DNA from: DATKIY01 sp035543875
GTDB taxonomy: Bacteria; Actinomycetota; Actinomycetes; JAHEKZ01
NCBI GenBank assembly: GCA_035543875.1
Contig: DATKIY010000292.1
Span: forward strand, 1-7,153
Reading direction: 5' to 3'
Length of the DNA: 7,153 nucleotides
In this document: positions 1-5,898 of the stretch, piece by piece
Layout: each line of letters starts with the position of its first letter
Numbering within the stretch: the stretch's first letter is position 1
The notes under the pieces: model-generated
What the model was told of the DNA's origin: nothing
Seen by the model: the letters and a program-made list of their open reading frames with translations, nothing else
The model's database searches: none
Made by a program: the position numbers and the translations under genes

Positions 1-991
1 CCTCGTCGGTGAGCGAGCCGCCCTGCAACCAGGATTGTTGACCGCAGTCTCGCAGCTGGCCGCCGACACTGGCGCGACGATTGGCTGGGTGCCGAGGCGA
101 GCAGGCGAGCGGGGGGCCGTCGAGGCGGGTCTGCTTCCTTCGCTGCTGCCAGGAGGTCGCCCGGTCGCCGATGCGGCAGGTCGAGTCGACGCCGCGGCCG
201 TGTGGGGCGTTCCCGGCCTGAGCGAGACGTCGGGCTTGGACCTTCCGCAGATGCTCAGCTCCGCTGTCGCGGGTGATCTCACCGCTCTCGTCTTTGCTGG
301 TGCCGACCCTGCCGACCTTCCGGGAAATGCACTCGCCGCGGCCCAACGTGCCGCTTTCGTCCTCGCGCTGGATACCCGAAATCACGAAATCGTCGAACGT
401 GCCGATGTTGTGCTGCCCGTCGCAGCCGCCCCGGAGAAGTCGGGCGCTTTCGTAAACTGGGAAGGACGCCTTCGCCCCTTCGACCAAGCGATTCGCCCGT
501 CGAGCCTGATGTCTGATGCACGAGTCTTGCGGGCGCTGGCCAGGGAGCTCGACGTGGATCTCGGCCTTGGTGATGTCGCTGCGGCTCGCGCACAGCTCGA
601 TGAGTTCAGCGGCTGGCAAGGTGCACGGGTGAAACTGCAGGGTGAGGCGTCGGCGTCAGCCAGTGCGCCGCAGCGTCGAGCCGCCGGAAAAGGCGATTTC
701 GTTCTCAGCACCTGGCGACCGTTGCTCGACCACGGTTCCTTGCAGCAAGGCGAGCCCTACCTTGCGGCGACTGCTCGTGGCGCGCAGATCCAGCTCAGCG
801 CGTCAGATGCAGCGAGCATCGGCTGCGCCACAGGTGAGCACCTAACCGTTTCCAGCGAGCATGCCTCCGTAGTGGCCGAGGTGGCGATCACGGATGTCCA
901 CGACGGCGCGGTTGTCGTCACCGGTGGTGGGGCCGCGGCGCTCGGCAACTCTGGCGAGCTCGTCACGCTTGCCAAAGGGGGCGCCGCATGA
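1..991 (+). CDS. nuoG: NADH-quinone oxidoreductase subunit G, C-terminal part (5' end outside window)
   Basis: NuoG is the large Fe-S subunit of the peripheral arm of complex I. It passes electrons from the NADH-oxidising NuoEF module towards NuoI and belongs to the molybdopterin-oxidoreductase fold. The frame is open from base 2 to TGA at 989-991, giving 329 codons; the N-terminal Fe-S domains lie upstream of the window. A TTG at 35 is in frame but internal, because coding continues to the edge. Visible motifs are WVPRRAGERG (bases 86-115), an LLPGGRPV segment just after it, and EKSGAFVNWEGR (434-469), the counterpart of the E-x-x-G-x-F-x-N-x-E-G-R motif of this superfamily. A C-terminal beta-rich domain begins near WRPLLDHGSLQQGEP (713). 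An Ala/Ser-rich linker (about 650-690) precedes that domain. The extreme C-terminus is Gly/Ala-rich and looks divergent. The stop overlaps the nuoH start as ATGA. Identity is firm from motifs and gene order. Confidence 0.93.
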   Translation, partial: LVGERAALQPGLLTAVSQLAADTGATIGWVPRRAGERGAVEAGLLPSLLPGGRPVADAAGRVDAAAVWGVPGLSETSGLDLPQMLSSAVAGDLTALVFAGADPADLPGNALAAAQRAAFVLALDTRNHEIVERADVVLPVAAAPEKSGAFVNWEGRLRPFDQAIRPSSLMSDARVLRALARELDVDLGLGDVAAARAQLDEFSGWQGARVKLQGEASASASAPQRRAAGKGDFVLSTWRPLLDHGSLQQGEPYLAATARGAQIQLSASDAASIGCATGEHLTVSSEHASVVAEVAITDVHDGAVVVTGGGAAALGNSGELVTLAKGGAA

Positions 992-2301
992 CCGTCACCG
1001 AAGCTCTGGCTGACACTCCGTGGTGGCTGTCCCTCATCAAGGCAGTCGTCATCTTTGTGTTCCTTGTCGTCAGCACCCTGGTCATGATTTGGGCAGAACG
1101 ACGGGTTGTGGCGCGTATGCAACAGCGGATCGGCCCGAACCGGGTCGGTCCGTTCGGTTTGCTCCAAGGCTTGGCTGACGGCATCAAGCTTGCGCTGAAG
1201 GAAGACATCATCCCGACCGCGGCCGACAAAGCGGTGTTCATCCTCGCCCCGATCATCTCGGCGACGATGTGCTTCCTGGCGTTCGCGGTTATCCCGTTTG
1301 GTCCGGTCGTCAGCATCTTCGGCAACCACACACCGTTGCAGCTCACTGACTTCCCAGTATCGGTGCTTTACGTCTTGGCCATCGCGTCAATTGGCGTCTA
1401 CGGCTTGGTCCTCGCTGGCTGGAGCAGCGGATCCACCTACCCGTTGCTTGGCGGTCTGCGATCGTCGGCGCAGGTCATCTCGTACGAGATTGCCATGGGG
1501 CTGTCGTTCGTCGCCGTCTTCTTGTACTCACGCTCGATGTCAACCTCCGACATCGTGGCGGCGCAGGACAGCTTCTGGTTCGCAATCATCTTGCTGCCGT
1601 CGTTCCTCATCTACCTGGTATCGATGGTCGGCGAGACCAACCGGGCGCCCTTCGACCTTCCGGAGGCCGAGGGTGAACTCGTCGGCGGCTTTCACACCGA
1701 GTACAGCTCGCTGAAGTTTGCGCTGTTCTTCCTTGCCGAGTACATCAACATGTTTACGGTTGCCGCGCTCGCCACCACCTTGTTCTTGGGTGGTTGGCAG
1801 GCCCCGTGGCCCTTGGGTGGACCGATCTGGGCCGGTGCAAATGACGGTTGGTGGCCGGTCCTGTGGTTTATCGGCAAGCTGTGGATCTTCATGTTCCTGT
1901 TCATTTGGCTGCGCGGAACACTTCCCCGCTTGCGTTACGACCAGTTCATGAAACTTGGTTGGAAGGTCCTGATTCCTATCTCGCTGGTCTGGATCGTGGT
2001 CGTCGCCACCGTGCGTGCGCTCGCGCAGGAGACCGACCTCAACCGCCAGCAGTACCTGCTCTGGGGCGGTTCGATCGTCGCCGTGCTCTTGCTGATCAGC
2101 CTTGCGTGGGACTTCGCGGGAGCAAGGCGCAGAGTCGAGGAATCAGACACGCCGACTCTGGAGGAGTTCGACGCGTTTGCCGGGGGATACCCTGTCCCGC
2201 CGCTTCCCGGCCAAGGCGACGCGGAACGTCTGCCACGTGCAGTTGCAGTAGCAGCGCCAGACTCGTCAAGCAGCGACCAAGGAGAGGACTCGCATGTCTA
2301 G
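988..2301 (+). CDS. nuoH: NADH-quinone oxidoreductase subunit H (membrane, quinone-site subunit)
   Basis: NuoH (ND1 homologue) is the membrane subunit that forms much of the quinone-binding chamber and joins the peripheral arm to the proton-pumping arm. The protein has 437 residues. Visible hallmarks are AERR (36-39), the loop QQRIGPNRVGPFGLLQG (45-61) running on to DGIKLALKED (64-73), ETNRAPFDLPEAEGELVGG (216-234) followed by FHTEYSS, and RYDQFMKLGWK (316-326). About eight canonical membrane helices span residues 15-345. A ninth hydrophobic segment (about 356-376) follows, then a polar Pro/Ser/acidic tail to residue 437. E. coli NuoH is 325 residues; longer versions with such tails are, from memory, typical of actinobacteria. 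The ATG overlaps the nuoG stop (ATGA). It is preceded by AAAGGGGG (974-981) with a 6-base spacer, which supports this start. The last 8 bases overlap nuoI. Confidence 0.97.
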   Translation: MTVTEALADTPWWLSLIKAVVIFVFLVVSTLVMIWAERRVVARMQQRIGPNRVGPFGLLQGLADGIKLALKEDIIPTAADKAVFILAPIISATMCFLAFAVIPFGPVVSIFGNHTPLQLTDFPVSVLYVLAIASIGVYGLVLAGWSSGSTYPLLGGLRSSAQVISYEIAMGLSFVAVFLYSRSMSTSDIVAAQDSFWFAIILLPSFLIYLVSMVGETNRAPFDLPEAEGELVGGFHTEYSSLKFALFFLAEYINMFTVAALATTLFLGGWQAPWPLGGPIWAGANDGWWPVLWFIGKLWIFMFLFIWLRGTLPRLRYDQFMKLGWKVLIPISLVWIVVVATVRALAQETDLNRQQYLLWGGSIVAVLLLISLAWDFAGARRRVEESDTPTLEEFDAFAGGYPVPPLPGQGDAERLPRAVAVAAPDSSSSDQGEDSHV

Positions 2302-2830
2302 TTTCCTTGACCCGATCGCTGGCTTCGGTGTCACCTTCCGCACCATGTTCAAAAAAGTCACCACTGAGTCATACCCCGAAGAACGCAAGCCAATGCTGCC
2401 GCGGTTCCACGGCCGGCATGTGCTGAATCGGTACTCCGACGGTCTTGAGCGCTGTATCGGCTGCGAGCTGTGCGCGTGGGCCTGCCCAGCTGACGCGATC
2501 TACGTCGAAGGCGCATCAAACACCGAGGGCGAGCGGTTCTCCCCAGGAGAGCGCTACGGGCGCGTCTACCAAATCAACTACCTGCGTTGCATCTTCTGTG
2601 GCATGTGCCTGGAGGCTTGCCCCACGCGAGCTCTCACCATGACGCACGAGTACGAGCTGGCCGATCACACCCGAGAAAGCCTGATCTTCGAAAAGCAGGA
2701 CCTACTGGCACCGCTCGCCGACTCCATGGTGGCTCCGCCCCATCAGATGGCGGCTGGCACGGATGAGTCGAACTACTACGCCGGAGAGTTCGACGCTCCG
2801 GAAACCAAAGTCGGGCGTGAGACTTCGTGA
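2294..2830 (+). CDS. nuoI: NADH-quinone oxidoreductase subunit I (two [4Fe-4S] ferredoxin-like)
   Basis: NuoI (TYKY/Nqo9 homologue) is the ferredoxin-like subunit at the base of the hydrophilic arm. It carries clusters N6a and N6b, which relay electrons towards N2 and quinone. The 178 residues match the family length (E. coli about 180). Two C-x2-C-x2-C-x3-C-P motifs are visible: Cys54, 57, 60, 64 and Cys99, 102, 105, 109. By family knowledge, the fourth Cys of each motif ligates the other cluster. The N-terminal FGVTFRTMFKK segment is the expected amphipathic membrane-contact helix, and the 41-52 RHVLNRYSDGLE stretch leads into the first motif. The tail after about residue 140 is acidic and low in recognisable motifs. 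The ATG at 2294 lies inside the end of nuoH, with AAGGAGAGG (2279-2287) as a strong ribosome binding site. The stop overlaps the nuoJ GTG as GTGA. Confidence 0.97.
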   Translation: MSSFLDPIAGFGVTFRTMFKKVTTESYPEERKPMLPRFHGRHVLNRYSDGLERCIGCELCAWACPADAIYVEGASNTEGERFSPGERYGRVYQINYLRCIFCGMCLEACPTRALTMTHEYELADHTRESLIFEKQDLLAPLADSMVAPPHQMAAGTDESNYYAGEFDAPETKVGRETS

Positions 2831-3603
2831 GCGCGATGTTGTTGACCGCGAGCACCTCGACCGGCGAGGCCGTCGCGTTCTGGGTGTTGGCTCCGATTGC
2901 GTTGGTTGCCGGGCTGATGATCGTGCTGAGCCGCAAGGCTGTTCACAGTGCGCTTTGGATGGCACTCACCATGATCGTGCTCGCCGTATTCTACATCATG
3001 CTTGGCGGTGTGTTTCTGGGCGTCGTCCAGGTTGTCGTCTACACCGGCGCAGTCATGATGCTCTTCCTGTTTGTGTTGATGCTGGTCGGCGTCGACGCGT
3101 CTGACTCGTTCGTGGAAACCCTCCGTGCTCAGCGGGCCATCACGGTATTGCTGGCCCTTGGGTTTGGCGGACTGGTTATCGCCGGAATCGGGCGCGTGAC
3201 CTTCCCGGACGCTGTTGGCGTTGGTGCGGCGAACGCGGCAGCGGGTGGCCACGTCCAGGCACTGGCCGAGCTCATCTTCACTCGATATGTCTTTCCATTT
3301 GAGGTCATCAGCGTATTGCTGATCACCGCGGCGGTAGGGGCGATGGTTCTGACGCACCGGGAGCGACTAGTTCCGCGAAAGACCCAGCGGGAGCTGTCGC
3401 AAGACCGGATTCGCGGCGGTCACCCCACGCCGCGTACAACCCCCGGTGTCTACGCAAGGCATAACGCCGTCGACACGCCTGCGCTGCTTCCTGATGGCAG
3501 CCCAGCCGCGGTGTCAGTGCCAGAGCAGCTCAGTCGACGCGGTTCGTCCCGGGCGCAGGCGTCGGGTGAGTCCGATGCAGCGATCGAAGCTGGTGACTCA
3601 TGA
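2827..3603 (+). CDS. nuoJ: NADH-quinone oxidoreductase subunit J (membrane)
   Basis: NuoJ (ND6 homologue) is a small membrane subunit between NuoH and NuoK that helps couple quinone chemistry to proton movement. The protein has 258 residues, against about 184 in E. coli. Five hydrophobic segments are visible at roughly 15-33, 41-60, 63-87, 104-122 and 155-176. The third contains VVQVVVYTGAVMMLFLFVLM (68-87 region), the conserved helix that carries the pi-bulge in known structures. FEVISVLLITAAVGAMVL (158-175) is the conserved last helix. A soluble tail follows (177-258) with KTQRELSQDR and GVYARHNAVDTPALLPDG, a motif I recall from mycobacterial NuoJ. The GTG at 2827 is chosen because of the GTGA overlap with the nuoI stop. 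An in-frame ATG at 2836, three codons later, is the alternative; neither has a strong upstream ribosome binding site. The stop overlaps the nuoK ATG. Confidence 0.95.
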   Translation: MSAMLLTASTSTGEAVAFWVLAPIALVAGLMIVLSRKAVHSALWMALTMIVLAVFYIMLGGVFLGVVQVVVYTGAVMMLFLFVLMLVGVDASDSFVETLRAQRAITVLLALGFGGLVIAGIGRVTFPDAVGVGAANAAAGGHVQALAELIFTRYVFPFEVISVLLITAAVGAMVLTHRERLVPRKTQRELSQDRIRGGHPTPRTTPGVYARHNAVDTPALLPDGSPAAVSVPEQLSRRGSSRAQASGESDAAIEAGDS

Positions 3604-3899
3604 ATCCCATCAACTACGTGTACCTCGCCGCGTTGCTGTTCACCATTGGAGCAGCCGGAGTCCTGGTACGACGAAACGCCATCGTGGTCTTTATGTGCGT
3701 CGAGCTCATGCTCAACGCTTCGAACTTGGCCTTTGTCTCCTTTGCCCGGATCAACGGCAACCTCGACGGTCAGGTTGTCGCGTTCTTCGTCATGGTGGTT
3801 GCCGCCGCCGAAGTTGTAGTCGGCCTGGCCATCATTGTCACGATCTTCCGCACCCGTCGATCGGCCTCGGTCGACGACCCGAACTTGCTCAAGCTCTAG
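3600..3899 (+). CDS. nuoK: NADH-quinone oxidoreductase subunit K (membrane)
   Basis: NuoK (ND4L homologue) is a three-helix membrane subunit that takes part in the proton path between NuoJ/NuoH and the antiporter-like subunits. It has 99 residues, the normal length for the family (E. coli 100). The helices lie at about 4-22, 27-48 and 57-82. The two membrane glutamates essential in E. coli (Glu36, Glu72) correspond to Glu35 in the VELMLNA motif and Glu71 in AAAEVVVGLAI. Arg24 and Arg25 sit in the first cytoplasmic loop, where conserved Arg residues are expected. The ATG overlaps the nuoJ TGA (ATGA), so translation is probably coupled; the upstream GGTG gives only a weak ribosome binding site. 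The 3' end of the gene contains an inverted repeat (3855-3876). Unlike the other junctions, the next gene does not begin immediately. Confidence 0.97.
   Translation: MNPINYVYLAALLFTIGAAGVLVRRNAIVVFMCVELMLNASNLAFVSFARINGNLDGQVVAFFVMVVAAAEVVVGLAIIVTIFRTRRSASVDDPNLLKL
3855..3876 (+). repeat. inverted repeat (hairpin) near the 3' end of nuoK
   Basis: CGTCGATCG (3855-3863) can pair with CGGTCGACG (3868-3876) around a 4-base loop. This gives eight Watson-Crick pairs and one G-T wobble. It ends 20 bases before the nuoK stop codon. No T-run follows, so it does not look like an intrinsic terminator. It may influence mRNA stability or processing between nuoK and nuoL, or it may be chance in GC-rich coding sequence. 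Confidence 0.35.
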
Positions 3900-3903
3900 T
3901 CCC

Positions 3904-3969
3904 ATGACCCAGCGCACCAAGACAACGTCCGGCAGATTTCTGCCCATGATTTTGAAGGCGGCCCGATGA
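3904..3969 (+). CDS. possible 21-codon micro-ORF bridging nuoK and nuoL
   Basis: Between nuoK and nuoL an ATG at 3904, four bases after the nuoK stop, opens a 21-codon frame. It ends at TGA 3967-3969, which overlaps the annotated nuoL ATG as ATGA. The predicted peptide is short and basic (Arg4, Lys6, Arg11, Lys18, Arg21, with no acidic residue), with a mildly hydrophobic FLPMIL core. I recognise no family. It could be a leader whose translation carries ribosomes from nuoK to nuoL, mirroring the ATGA couplings elsewhere in the operon. It could equally be a chance frame in a 66-base gap. No strong ribosome binding site precedes it, so any translation would probably depend on reinitiation after nuoK. 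Confidence 0.25.
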   Translation: MTQRTKTTSGRFLPMILKAAR

Positions 3970-5897
3970 GCGGCACGACTGCTCTGCTCACCGAAACTGG
4001 TGAGCAGGTGGTGCAGACAGCTACCGGTGTCTTCTCACTTACCTGGCTGCTTATTGCACTGCCGACGTTGGGCGCCATTATCTTGCTGGCTGGTGGTCGA
4101 CGGACCAACAAGTTTGGACCGCTTCTGGCCACGCTTTTGGTCGGTGCATCGTTTGTGCTCGGGTTTGTCCAGTTCCTCACGATGCTCGGCAACTCGGCTG
4201 ACGACCGCGCGTTTAACCAGTCGCTGTTTACCTGGGCGCCGCTGGGAGACTTCTCGGTCGATGTCGGGTTCCAGCTCGACCCGTTGTCGATGGCTTTCGT
4301 ACTGCTCATCACCTTCGTCGGCGGCCTCATCCATGTGTACTCGCTGGGCTATATGGCTCACGATGTCGACCGTCGTCGGTTCTTTGGCTACCTGAACCTG
4401 TTCGTCGCCTCGATGCTGCTGTTGGTCCTCGCCAGCAGCTACGTCATGGTCTACGTCGGTTGGGAGGGTGTCGGTCTGGCGTCCTACCTGTTGATCGGGT
4501 TCTGGAACTTCAACCCCGACTACGCCACTGCCGCGAAGAAGGCGTTTGTAATGAACCGGGTCGGCGACATCGGGATGTCGCTGGCCATCATGGTGATGGT
4601 TGCCACGTTTGGAACCACAGCCTTCAGTGGAGTTTTCGCGGGCGCACCCGAAGCCAGCGAGGGAACCATCCTGGCTCTTGGGCTCCTCCTACTCCTCGCA
4701 GCCACGGGTAAGTCGGCGCAGCTGCCGCTGCAGGCGTGGCTCGGCGACGCTATGGCCGGCCCGACCCCCGTTTCCGCCCTGATCCACGCCGCGACGATGG
4801 TGACGGCCGGTGTCTATCTCATCGTGCGTTCCAACCCAATCTTCGACCTGTCTGACGGCGCGAGGTTGGCCGTGGCATTGGTTGGTGTTCTCACGCTGCT
4901 GTTCGGTGCGTTCGTGGGTACCGCCAAAGACGACATCAAGAAGGCACTGGCTGCATCAACTATGAGCCAGATCGGCTACATGATTTTGGCGGCCGGTCTT
5001 GGTCCTGCTGGCTACGCGTTCGCCATCTTCCACCTGCTGACCCACGGATTTTTCAAGGCGCAGCTATTCCTTGGTGCGGGTTCAGTCATGCATGGCATGA
5101 ACGACGAAGTGAACATGCGTCGATACGGTGCGCTGCGCACCGCGATGCCCATCACGTTCGTCACCTTCATGATTGGCTACTTGGCGATCATTGGGATACC
5201 GCCATTCGCCGGTTACTTCTCCAAAGACGAAATCATCGTGGCGGCGCTGGGCCAGAACGTTTGGCTTGGGTTGGCCGCAATCCTTGGTGCCGCCGTCACG
5301 GCGTTTTATATGACGCGCGTGGTCCTCATGACTTTCTTCGGCGAGAAACGCTGGGCAGAGGACGCGAACCCCCATGAGTCCGCTGGAAGCATGACCATCC
5401 CACTGATACTGCTCGCGATTGGCTCAGTGGTTATGGGATTCGTGCTCTGGGTGGGTAGTCGCCTCGTTCGGTGGCTCGAACCGGTCGTTGGTCCAGAACA
5501 GGTCCACGACTTCGCTTTTCCCGTCTACGTGATCACGCTGAGCATTCTGGCATGCGTCGTTGCCGGAATGGCGCTTGCCTATGTCATGTACCAGCGACAG
5601 CCGGTGCCGGAAGTGGCACCAACCGGGTCCCAGCTAACGCGTGCGGCACGCAAGGACTTCTACCAGGACGCATTCAACGAAACGTTGTTCATGCAGCCTG
5701 GCCAGTACCTCACCCGATTCCTGGTTTTCTTTGACAACCGAATCGTCGATGGATTCGTGAACGGTTTGGCAGCGTTAATCGGGGGCAGCTCGTCCAGACT
5801 GCGGCGGATGCAGACCGGGTTTGTGCGCTCGTATGCGCTTTCCATGTTCGCCGGGGCCGTCTTGGTCATCGGTGCCCTCGTTTTGGTGAGGCTCTGA
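3966..5897 (+). CDS. nuoL: NADH-quinone oxidoreductase subunit L (antiporter-like proton pump)
   Basis: NuoL (ND5 homologue) is the distal antiporter-like pump of complex I, with a long lateral helix at its C-terminus. From ATG 3966 it has 643 residues, slightly above E. coli (613). Residues aligning with known proton-path positions are all visible: Glu167 in VGWEGVGLASYLLIGFW, Asp201 in NRVGDIG, Lys249 in GKSAQLPLQAWLGDAM, His274 in SALIHAATMVTAG, His356, His360 and Lys364 in HLLTHGFFKAQLFLGAG, and Lys420 in GYFSKDEII. LQAWLGDAM, with Gly replacing the usual Pro, is a variant I recall from actinobacteria. FYQDAFNETLFMQPGQ (565-580) starts the C-terminal region before a last membrane helix (about 622-641). 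The start is uncertain. ATG 3966 has a GAAGG-type site (3954-3958), but GTG at 4008 or 4011 would give an N-terminus closer to the length I recall for mycobacterial NuoL. A hairpin covers codons 7-14. The stop lies one base before nuoM. Confidence 0.96.
   Translation: MSGTTALLTETGEQVVQTATGVFSLTWLLIALPTLGAIILLAGGRRTNKFGPLLATLLVGASFVLGFVQFLTMLGNSADDRAFNQSLFTWAPLGDFSVDVGFQLDPLSMAFVLLITFVGGLIHVYSLGYMAHDVDRRRFFGYLNLFVASMLLLVLASSYVMVYVGWEGVGLASYLLIGFWNFNPDYATAAKKAFVMNRVGDIGMSLAIMVMVATFGTTAFSGVFAGAPEASEGTILALGLLLLLAATGKSAQLPLQAWLGDAMAGPTPVSALIHAATMVTAGVYLIVRSNPIFDLSDGARLAVALVGVLTLLFGAFVGTAKDDIKKALAASTMSQIGYMILAAGLGPAGYAFAIFHLLTHGFFKAQLFLGAGSVMHGMNDEVNMRRYGALRTAMPITFVTFMIGYLAIIGIPPFAGYFSKDEIIVAALGQNVWLGLAAILGAAVTAFYMTRVVLMTFFGEKRWAEDANPHESAGSMTIPLILLAIGSVVMGFVLWVGSRLVRWLEPVVGPEQVHDFAFPVYVITLSILACVVAGMALAYVMYQRQPVPEVAPTGSQLTRAARKDFYQDAFNETLFMQPGQYLTRFLVFFDNRIVDGFVNGLAALIGGSSSRLRRMQTGFVRSYALSMFAGAVLVIGALVLVRL
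3984..4007 (+). promoter_or_regulatory. perfect 9-bp hairpin at the 5' end of nuoL
   Basis: CTGCTCACC (3984-3992) and GGTGAGCAG (3999-4007) are perfect reverse complements around a six-base GAAACT loop. They cover nuoL codons 7-14 if translation starts at 3966. The 3' arm contains GGTGAG (3999-4004), a Shine-Dalgarno-like sequence six bases upstream of an in-frame GTG at 4011. If that GTG were the real start, the hairpin would hide its ribosome binding site. If 3966 is the start, the stem lies just downstream of the initiating ribosome. A regulatory role is inferred from position only; the pairing is seen directly. Confidence 0.4.
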
Positions 5898-5898
5898 C

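Noticed and set aside
35..37. TTG as a possible start for a 318-residue protein
   Set aside because: The same frame is open to the left edge and encodes NuoG sequence, so the true start lies outside the window.
757..1329. Long open frame on the minus strand antisense to the nuoG end and nuoH start
   Set aside because: It lies opposite clearly conserved nuo coding sequence, has an Arg/Asp/His-rich composition typical of antisense frames in GC-rich genes, and has no recognisable domain.
1771..1798. Inverted repeat with a bulge in nuoH (CCACC pairing with GGTGG, extended by GCCA/TGGC)
   Set aside because: It falls in mid-gene conserved coding sequence, where Thr-Thr and Gly-Gly-Trp codons create the pairing; no positional reason for a function.
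2351..2357. A6-G run in nuoI resembling a -1 frameshift slippery heptamer
   Set aside because: The reading frame is AAA AAA G, not A AAA AAG, so tRNA slippage would pair poorly. The gene continues normally to full family length and the two Lys fit the expected FKK motif.
2855..2869. CCTCG/CGAGG 5-bp hairpin near the nuoJ start
   Set aside because: It is too short to stand out in GC-rich sequence and has no Shine-Dalgarno or start codon within it.
2776..3357. 193-codon open frame on the minus strand opposite nuoJ
   Set aside because: It is a shadow of nuoJ; the composition is low-complexity polar (Gln/His/Arg/Asp) and no family is recognisable.
3900..3965. Possible intrinsic terminator or promoter in the nuoK-nuoL gap
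   Set aside because: No hairpin followed by a T-run and no convincing -35/-10 pair could be seen; the upstream nuoK hairpin also lacks a T-run.
4585..4599. CCATCA-TGG-TGATGG inverted repeat in nuoL
   Set aside because: It arises from Ile-Met-Val-Met codons in a membrane helix; short and mid-gene.
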